This document shows, piece by piece, positions 58,487 to 64,000 of a stretch of DNA of 64,000 bases (position 1 is the stretch's first letter; each line of letters opens with the position of its first letter). The translations under genes and the position numbers were made by a program. The stretch covers positions 62,001 to 126,000 of the forward strand of contig JACRBG010000028.1 in NCBI GenBank assembly GCA_016234595.1. Direction: 5' to 3'. This DNA is from Chloroflexota bacterium. GTDB taxonomy: Bacteria > Chloroflexota > Anaerolineae > Aggregatilineales > J027. The notes beneath the pieces were generated by a model. It had not been told where the DNA came from. It did no database searches and saw only the letters and a program-made list of their open reading frames with translations.

Positions 58487-60304
58487 ATGGCCGAACTACG
58501 GGTCTATTTATTTGGGGAGCCTCATCTTGAATATGATGCAAAACAAATCGTATTCGCACGCCGCAAAGCTCTGGCATTAATCGCCTACTTGGTGCTTGCC
58601 GAACATCGCCAAAGTCGTGATATTGTGGCAACCCTGCTTTGGCCTGACCTTGACCAGCAACGTGCCCATGCTGCTTTACGTAGTACGCTTCATGCTATTG
58701 GCACAGCCCTGCCCGGCGACTGGCTATATAAAGATCGTACTTCCTTGGGCATCCAGACCCATTCGACTTGGATTGATGTAACAGCATTCCTATCGCTGAT
58801 TGCGCAAAGCCGTACTCATCGACATGACCAGAAAATGCCTTGTAAAGAATGTGCCCATTGGTTAAAAGAAGCATTACTGTTGTGCCACAGCGATTTCATG
58901 AGCGGATTTTCTTTGGCAGACAATGCCGATTATGAAAATTGGCAAATGCTTCAACGAGAGTGGTTGCGTCGAGAGCGAGCCTATGCACTACGGCGACTGG
59001 TATCCTATTATGGTCATCTGGAAGATTTTGAGACGGCGATTTCTTATGCAACCCAGTGGCTAACAATGGATAACTTGCATGAGCCTGCCCACCAACTATT
59101 GATGCAGTTGTATGCCGCCAATGGTCAAAAAGCCGAAGCCTTGCAGCAATATGAGCAATGCGTCGAGTTGCTAGATGTCGAGTTAGCTACCCTGCCTTCC
59201 GTTGAAACCGATGAGTTATATCAAACCATTCAAAATGAAAACGCCGCTTTTTTCAAAAATAATTCGGTTGCTCCAAAACGAAAAACTGGTGTTTTGCCCT
59301 CCCTGCCTTCATTAATCGTGGGACGAGACCAAGCCCTCAATGACTTTAAGCAGCGGATTGTTCGGCAAGACGACGAAGCCAATAAACTCACTATTATTCA
59401 AGGCTGGCCCGGTGTTGGAAAAAGCACGCTGGTCGCCGCCCTAGCGCATGACCATACCATTGCCGAGCATTTTCCAGATGGGGTGCTCTGGGTATCGTTA
59501 GGAGAAGCTCCCAGTTTGATGAGTGAACTCTCAGTCTGGGCTGAAGCTTTAGGGTTAAACAACAGCAAGGGTGAATCCTCACTGGAGGCCCTAACTGCCC
59601 AAGTTAAGGCGCAACTGAAAGATCGTCGAATGCTATTAATCGTTGATGACATTTGGCAAATTCAGCACTTTGCGCCATTCAACGTCGGGGGACAATATTG
59701 TAGATTGGTAGGTACCACCAGACTCAATGAAATTGCCCAAGGCATCGCGCCGACCGCCCGTGATATTTACCGACTGCCTGTGCTAACTGAAACATCGGCC
59801 TTAGAACTCCTCAATCGGCTTGCTCCAGAAAGTGTTGCGCATCACTCCGATGAGGCTCGTCAACTGGTCAAAAATTTAGAGGGCTTACCCCTAGCGATTC
59901 AGGTGGCAGGTCGCCTCTTAAATAGCGAATCTCGTTTAGGCTGGGGTGTCGGTGATTTACTTAAAGAACTTAGTGAAGGTGCAAAATTGCTGCAAGCCCC
60001 AGCTCCCGGCGACATGGCGAAAATTGGACAGGAGACTTCACCAACAATTGCGGCACTACTTAAACGCAGCACTGATTTACTAGACCCCGAAACCCGTCAT
60101 CGTTTTGCTTTATTAAGTCTCTTTGTCCCCAAGCCTGCCACCTTTGATTTAGAGGCCATTGGCATTGCTTGGGGCGATGAAGATGCCCGACCCGCTATAC
60201 GCATTTTGGTCAATCGCGGCTTGTTAGAACCCCTGAGTGGTGGGCGCTTTCAAATGCACGCTCTTCTGGTTGTCCACGCCCGTTCGCTTTTGGAGGAACA
60301 GTAG
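58487..60304 (+). CDS. SARP/AfsR-like regulator, BTAD and NB-ARC part
   Basis: 605 aa. The N-terminal winged-helix DNA-binding part (about 1-90; RVYLFGEPHLEY, RRKALALIAYLVLAEHRQSR, LLWPDLDQQRAHAALRSTLHAI) joins a bacterial transcriptional activation domain (about 95-250; AISYATQWLTMDNLHEPAHQLLMQLYAANGQKAEALQQYEQC). The NB-ARC NTPase follows, with Walker A GWPGVGKST (about 306-314) and Walker B LLIVDDIW. It stops at TAG 60302-60304, and the next gene starts at the very next base in the same frame, where relatives continue into TPR repeats. It is the likely activator of the triple-repeat promoters. ATP binding and an unknown signal would control it. Confidence 0.92.
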   Translation: MAELRVYLFGEPHLEYDAKQIVFARRKALALIAYLVLAEHRQSRDIVATLLWPDLDQQRAHAALRSTLHAIGTALPGDWLYKDRTSLGIQTHSTWIDVTAFLSLIAQSRTHRHDQKMPCKECAHWLKEALLLCHSDFMSGFSLADNADYENWQMLQREWLRRERAYALRRLVSYYGHLEDFETAISYATQWLTMDNLHEPAHQLLMQLYAANGQKAEALQQYEQCVELLDVELATLPSVETDELYQTIQNENAAFFKNNSVAPKRKTGVLPSLPSLIVGRDQALNDFKQRIVRQDDEANKLTIIQGWPGVGKSTLVAALAHDHTIAEHFPDGVLWVSLGEAPSLMSELSVWAEALGLNNSKGESSLEALTAQVKAQLKDRRMLLIVDDIWQIQHFAPFNVGGQYCRLVGTTRLNEIAQGIAPTARDIYRLPVLTETSALELLNRLAPESVAHHSDEARQLVKNLEGLPLAIQVAGRLLNSESRLGWGVGDLLKELSEGAKLLQAPAPGDMAKIGQETSPTIAALLKRSTDLLDPETRHRFALLSLFVPKPATFDLEAIGIAWGDEDARPAIRILVNRGLLEPLSGGRFQMHALLVVHARSLLEEQ

Positions 60305-61756
60305 ATGGGGCATGGGAATTCGCTTCGACATATCCATATCAATTTGGCCCAACACTACCTAAAAAAACTTGCCATTGCATCTGCTGCTTATCGCAAAGGC
60401 TATGAGAATACAACCTATGGCTTGACCCTGTTTGACCAAGAATGGCCCCAGATTCGGCATTGGTGGCAATGGGTTAACAATTTCGCCTATTCAGACGACC
60501 AATTGGCCCAACTCAGTATGGAATATAGTTTACATGGGGAAGAGATTTTCAATTTTCGGCAGACCCCTCAGGAGCGATTTGAATGGGCCAAAGCGGGCTT
60601 GGTAGCGGCACAGCAAATAAATGACCAACAGGCGGAGGGAGCCTGTTTGTTTCGCATGGCTTGGGCGATGCACAAACAAGATATTTCGCAAGATACGGAA
60701 GTCATGGCTTATAGTGCCTTGAACTTGGCAGAGTCTAGCAGGGATTGGCTACAGGTGGGTCGCATTCTGCATTTGTTGGGTGAAATCTCGATACGACATG
60801 GATGTTACGCTCAAGCATGGGATTTCTGCTCTCGGAGTCTCGACTTGTTATTAGGTCTTCACGCTGAAGTCTATTTACTAGATACCTATTTTGCGCTGAG
60901 TGAAATTGCCTATCTACAAGGTGATCTCAAAAATGCTTATGATTACGCCTTGCAAAGCCTCCATCTTCTGGAAACACACGGATTTGAGACAAGTCTTGGC
61001 TCTATCCTTAATTGGGTAGGTGTTTTGAGTTTTGAACTCGGCGACTATGAACTGGGCGAGTACTATATATTGCAAAGCATCGAAAATGGACGGGTAAAAG
61101 GTAGTCAAAGCGAGGTCGCCCATGGGTTATGTGCTTTAGGGTATTTGGAGGTTTGCAGGCAGCAATATTCTAGAGCCGAGCAATACTTTGAGGAAAGTTT
61201 CGAAATTGCACGGTCAACGGGAGAAGCATGGTTAATACGCATTATTGAGCTAGAACAGGCCTACCTATTGTCCAAAATGGGGCACAGACAAACTGCTCAA
61301 CAAAATCTGTATCGCGCCGTCGAATATGGTCGTAATAGTGGCTATCACGGCCATCTAGCCCAAGCTCTAAACTATCTTGCGGATTTACAAATAGACGCGG
61401 ATCAACTAGACCTCGCCCCTGCCACACTTGTTGAAGGGCTCCAAATTGCTCGTGACGATGGGAATAGGCTTGAAATAACTCGTGGATTGCTGGTCGCTGC
61501 TAAATTTGCCCAGCGATGTGGCCGACTCGAACAAGCGGTAGAGTGGCTGGGATTGCTCTTGAGCCAATCAAGCACTATTGCACCAATTAGTGATGCGGGG
61601 CAGTCTCTTGCTGTTGAAATCGAACGAGAGCTTGATGGTGAGCGATTTCAACGGGCTTTTCAAGACGGCAAAGTTCTCGACTTTGATGCAGCAATTGAAA
61701 ATATTCTAAATGAATTAAAGCTCGCCTCGACTACTGCATTTAGTTCTCATGTGTAA
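60305..61756 (+). CDS. TPR-repeat half of the SARP/AfsR-like regulator
   Basis: 483 aa beginning with ATG immediately after the TAG of the preceding gene, in the same frame. There is no ribosome-binding site of its own beyond GGAGGAA 8 nt before the TAG. The sequence is about ten TPR-like helical pairs (for example AYDYALQSLHLLE, LGDYELGEYYILQSIENGR, YSRAEQYFEESFEIARSTG). It corresponds to the C-terminal sensor region normally fused to BTAD-NB-ARC. The conserved start RHIHINLAQHYLKKLA continues the ARC2-to-TPR junction. It may be made by re-initiation, by readthrough, or be lost if the TAG is a true nonsense mutation. Confidence 0.8.
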   Translation: MGHGNSLRHIHINLAQHYLKKLAIASAAYRKGYENTTYGLTLFDQEWPQIRHWWQWVNNFAYSDDQLAQLSMEYSLHGEEIFNFRQTPQERFEWAKAGLVAAQQINDQQAEGACLFRMAWAMHKQDISQDTEVMAYSALNLAESSRDWLQVGRILHLLGEISIRHGCYAQAWDFCSRSLDLLLGLHAEVYLLDTYFALSEIAYLQGDLKNAYDYALQSLHLLETHGFETSLGSILNWVGVLSFELGDYELGEYYILQSIENGRVKGSQSEVAHGLCALGYLEVCRQQYSRAEQYFEESFEIARSTGEAWLIRIIELEQAYLLSKMGHRQTAQQNLYRAVEYGRNSGYHGHLAQALNYLADLQIDADQLDLAPATLVEGLQIARDDGNRLEITRGLLVAAKFAQRCGRLEQAVEWLGLLLSQSSTIAPISDAGQSLAVEIERELDGERFQRAFQDGKVLDFDAAIENILNELKLASTTAFSSHV

Positions 61757-62433
61757 TGAGTATCATGGCCTATGTTCATTAATAGTCAGCCATTCTTTTG
61801 CTAAATCTAGCGAATACATTCAAGGATATGGGTTTTTAGGGAGATTGATTTGTCCCAATAACCTAGAAATCATCGAGCGCCGTCCCGGCCATATTGAAAG
61901 CGAAAGCCCGGGTATTTTGGGCGAAAGAACAACGTGTGGCGTGTGGCTACCTCTTGCAGAGGAAATTTAATGCCGAAACTGATGATGACAAAGCCATCGC
62001 TCTGTCGGCAAAGAGTCGGGGTGTCCATGTCGAACGCTGGTTTAAGGCCTTGTAGCAACGTGTGGCGCAAAACCCCTTGGCTCCTCCAAATCCAAGTAAC
62101 ATAAATTGAATTATTTTCGATGATCGTGAACCGAACAATTTACTTGAATTCGTAGACCGAACCTCTAGGGCGACACCGAAAATCCTCATGGGCTATGTAA
62201 GCGCTGATGAGGTCAATACTCAACGAAGCAATATTACAATATAAGTGTTACTGATAAGGCTCTTTCATTAGTTCAAATATTAACGTTTCCTTTATGAACG
62301 GCTTTCGCTGACTATCAAAATCCTGTTACGCATGACAAACCATTGGTTGAGAGTTATGATATAAATAAATGAGCAGTAACTTCGTTTCATCGAAATAACA
62401 TTAAAGAATGTCACCAGCAGGGGAGAGTGAATT
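61757..62433. other. Long intergenic region with decayed coding sequence
   Basis: About 680 bp with no intact gene. The middle holds the decayed frame described separately. The last 190 bp are AT-rich, presumably the promoter region of the multi-GAF sensor; no clear -35/-10 pair or terminator was found. Confidence 0.55.
61867..62244 (+). pseudogene. Possible decayed gene with two in-frame stops
   Basis: One frame runs through 126 codons with only two internal stops (TAG at 62053, TGA at 62107) and then TAA at 62242. The translated pieces look protein-like, for example RVFWAKEQRVACGYLLQRK, KSRGVHVERWFKAL, and IIFDDREPNNLLEFVDRTS. There is no ATG start or ribosome-binding site. I do not recognise the family. 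It could be the remnant of a gene truncated at both ends, or chance. Confidence 0.35.
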
Positions 62434-64000
62434 ATGAATATCCCAAATGGCGACGATCCATCGCTACTTTCCTCCCAAGATATCCCTCAGCAAACGCGGT
62501 TAACCCCACTTCAAACCGAGGCCGTCTATCGTGTTGCTCAGTCCCTCATTGTTTCTTTGGGATTACCCAACCTACTACAATCAATTGTCAATAGCACCGC
62601 CGAAGTCCTTCCGGCCAATCGTGTTACCTTGATAACCTTTGAGATTGCAGCACATCAAGTCATCCATTTTGCCAAAGGCGGACCCGGCATTGACCATGTG
62701 GTGAAAGTGTCCTTTGATGAGTTATGGGATGGGTTGTCTGGCTGGGCGCTGCGTGAACTAAAACCGGCTCTATCGCATGACCGCCACAACGACCCCCGTG
62801 AAAGCCCTGAAGCCCGGCAACGAAACATCGAAACCCATTGCGGAGCCATCATCGTTGTGCCCTTGCAGTTTCAAAATAGAGTGCTGGGGACGCTGACGGC
62901 CATCAACGGCCCCGATGAAGCTAGATTCACCGATGCGGATGTCGCACTCATGATGGCGATTGCCAATTTGAGTGCTGTCGCCATTGAAAATAGCCAGTTG
63001 TATGGCGCACTTCAGGCCACCAATGCTGACTTGGAGCGTCGGCTAAAAGAACGTACCGCAGAACTCGCTGAGGTGCATACTCGGCTTCAACAGGAAGTGG
63101 TGGAGCAAAGTCGCGCCGAACAAACACTGCATGAGCGTGAACAGCACTCACAATCGCTCTTGCGCTTGTCCACAAGTCTAGAAAACACCCAGACCTATGC
63201 GGATGTGCTGAATGCAGCCCAGCATGAAGTTAAACAGGTCATGGGCTATCAAAATCTTTGGGTTTATTTACTGACAGACGATAAAAAATGCTTTAAGGCT
63301 CTCGTCGCCGATGGACGAATGGCGGACACCGTGATGTCAGAAGAGGGGGCCGCCACATTACCTATTCAAGGTGACCTCATGCTCGAAGAGATTGCCGAGG
63401 CAAAAACTATTGTGGTAGTCGAGGATGCGCGGACAGATGCACGAACAGATAAAGAAATCGTCGCAAGACTAGGCAGTCGTACCATCGTCAATGTCCCCAT
63501 TATCCTCTTTGACCAGCATCTGGGATCGTTTGGCACAGGGACATTTGGAGACGAAGGGGTGCACGTACCCACCCAACCTGAGCAAGAATATCTCGCTGCG
63601 ATGGCAAGCCATATGGGGGCTGCTCTGCATCGTATGCATCTGCTCATCGAACGCAAACGGGCCGACGAAGAACGGGCTGCTCATCTTCGGTTCTTTGAAG
63701 GCTTGGATCGAGTTAATCGGACTATGCAAGCGATCACTGACCTTGATCAGATGATGCGCGATATTCTGGATGTTTTGCTTTCAGTATTTGACTGTGACCG
63801 CGCATGGCTAGTCTATCCCTGTGACCCGGCGGCGGCTACTTGGCAAGTGCCGATGGAGCGGACTCGACCAGAATACCCCGGTGTTATCCCTGTTGGGGTC
63901 GAGTTACCCCTCGACCAAGTGGGAGCATCGGTTTATCGAATATTGAGAGATGCTTCCGGGCCAGTGCAATTCAACACACAATCCGAACATCAAGTGCCAA
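62434..64000 (+). CDS. Multi-GAF sensor protein, N-terminal part (runs off window)
   Basis: The frame starts at ATG 62434 with GGGGAGAG upstream and stays open to the right edge (522 codons). A first GAF domain covers about residues 30-190 (ANRVTLITFE, AIIVVPLQFQNRVLGTLTAIN, LMMAIANLSAVAIENSQLYG). A coiled coil follows (ADLERRLKERTAELAEVHTRL), then a second GAF-like domain (about 245-405; NVPIILFDQHLGSFGTGTFG) and the start of a third (LDQMMRDILDVLLSVFDCDRAWLVYP). Such proteins usually end in a histidine kinase module, which would lie beyond the window. No membrane helix is seen in this part. Confidence 0.85.
   Translation, partial: MNIPNGDDPSLLSSQDIPQQTRLTPLQTEAVYRVAQSLIVSLGLPNLLQSIVNSTAEVLPANRVTLITFEIAAHQVIHFAKGGPGIDHVVKVSFDELWDGLSGWALRELKPALSHDRHNDPRESPEARQRNIETHCGAIIVVPLQFQNRVLGTLTAINGPDEARFTDADVALMMAIANLSAVAIENSQLYGALQATNADLERRLKERTAELAEVHTRLQQEVVEQSRAEQTLHEREQHSQSLLRLSTSLENTQTYADVLNAAQHEVKQVMGYQNLWVYLLTDDKKCFKALVADGRMADTVMSEEGAATLPIQGDLMLEEIAEAKTIVVVEDARTDARTDKEIVARLGSRTIVNVPIILFDQHLGSFGTGTFGDEGVHVPTQPEQEYLAAMASHMGAALHRMHLLIERKRADEERAAHLRFFEGLDRVNRTMQAITDLDQMMRDILDVLLSVFDCDRAWLVYPCDPAAATWQVPMERTRPEYPGVIPVGVELPLDQVGASVYRILRDASGPVQFNTQSEHQVP

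Noticed and set aside
60302-60304. TAG as a reassigned sense codon
   Set aside because: Several intact genes here (lutA, lutB and lutC) end in TAG at the expected place, so TAG is a normal stop in this genome.
61749-61970. 73-codon plus-strand frame after the TPR gene
   Set aside because: No ribosome-binding site or motif, and it overlaps the decayed frame in another phase.

Overview
The window looks like a chromosomal segment of a Chloroflexota bacterium, probably Anaerolineae-like. This is inferred from gene content, not from a marker gene. Supporting features are a Ser/Thr kinase fused to an nSTAND1 NTPase and WD40 repeats, GAF-rich sensor kinases, many secreted proteins with Thr/Pro-rich linkers, SH3-like lipoproteins, a CSLREA/beta-helix/DUF11 surface protein, and sugar and peptide ABC importers. 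The genetic code is standard, since TAG, TAA and TGA all end ordinary genes. TTG starts appear common. I saw no rRNA, tRNA, CRISPR array, transposase or prophage.

Layout. 1-2.9 kb (minus): xpt, guaA and an SH3-like lipoprotein. 3.0-6.4 kb: a NarL-type response regulator and a multi-GAF HisKA_3 kinase. 6.5-9.4 kb: lutABC for lactate oxidation. 9.7-10.2 kb: a small anchored protein. 10.3-15.4 kb: a LacI regulator with an alpha-glucoside-type ABC importer that lacks an ATPase gene; two perfect palindromic operators flank and overlap the lacI promoter. 15.5-21.5 kb (plus): kinase-STAND-WD40 protein and a secreted SH3/FecR-like partner. 21.5-24.7 kb (minus): LPATG-anchored beta-helix protein. 24.9-29.6 kb (plus): metallophosphoesterase and a secreted sorbosone-dehydrogenase-like mosaic protein.

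29.6-51.1 kb is a sensory region. Three operons each combine a periplasmic binding protein, a membrane histidine kinase and several stand-alone receivers. Cluster A (minus, 29.6-34.8 kb) uses a YtfQ-like sugar-binding protein and also encodes a HEAT-repeat protein. Cluster B (plus, 35.3-40.9 kb) uses an OppA-like protein that is a close paralogue of the binding protein of the complete dpp-type importer at 40.9-46.9 kb. Clusters A and B are divergent, share the same RR1-RR2-RR3 order, and their receivers share an unusual C-terminal Trp-containing tail. Cluster C (minus, 47.3-51.1 kb) is built differently.

51.1-61.8 kb appears to be a local regulon. Five promoters carry three heptamers (consensus CGTCACA on the plus strand) at exact 11-bp spacing. 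Four of them have a 9-nt gap to a good -10 box, all reading on the minus strand. They precede cluster C, two tandem secreted beta-propeller proteins, a cytochrome P460-cupredoxin fusion and a small protein. A SARP/AfsR-like regulator (BTAD + NB-ARC) starts 8 nt after the fifth site. Its TPR half is separated from it by one in-frame TAG. SARP proteins are known to use 11-bp-spaced repeats near the -10 box, so this gene is the obvious candidate activator. The window ends in a decayed coding stretch and the start of a multi-GAF sensor.
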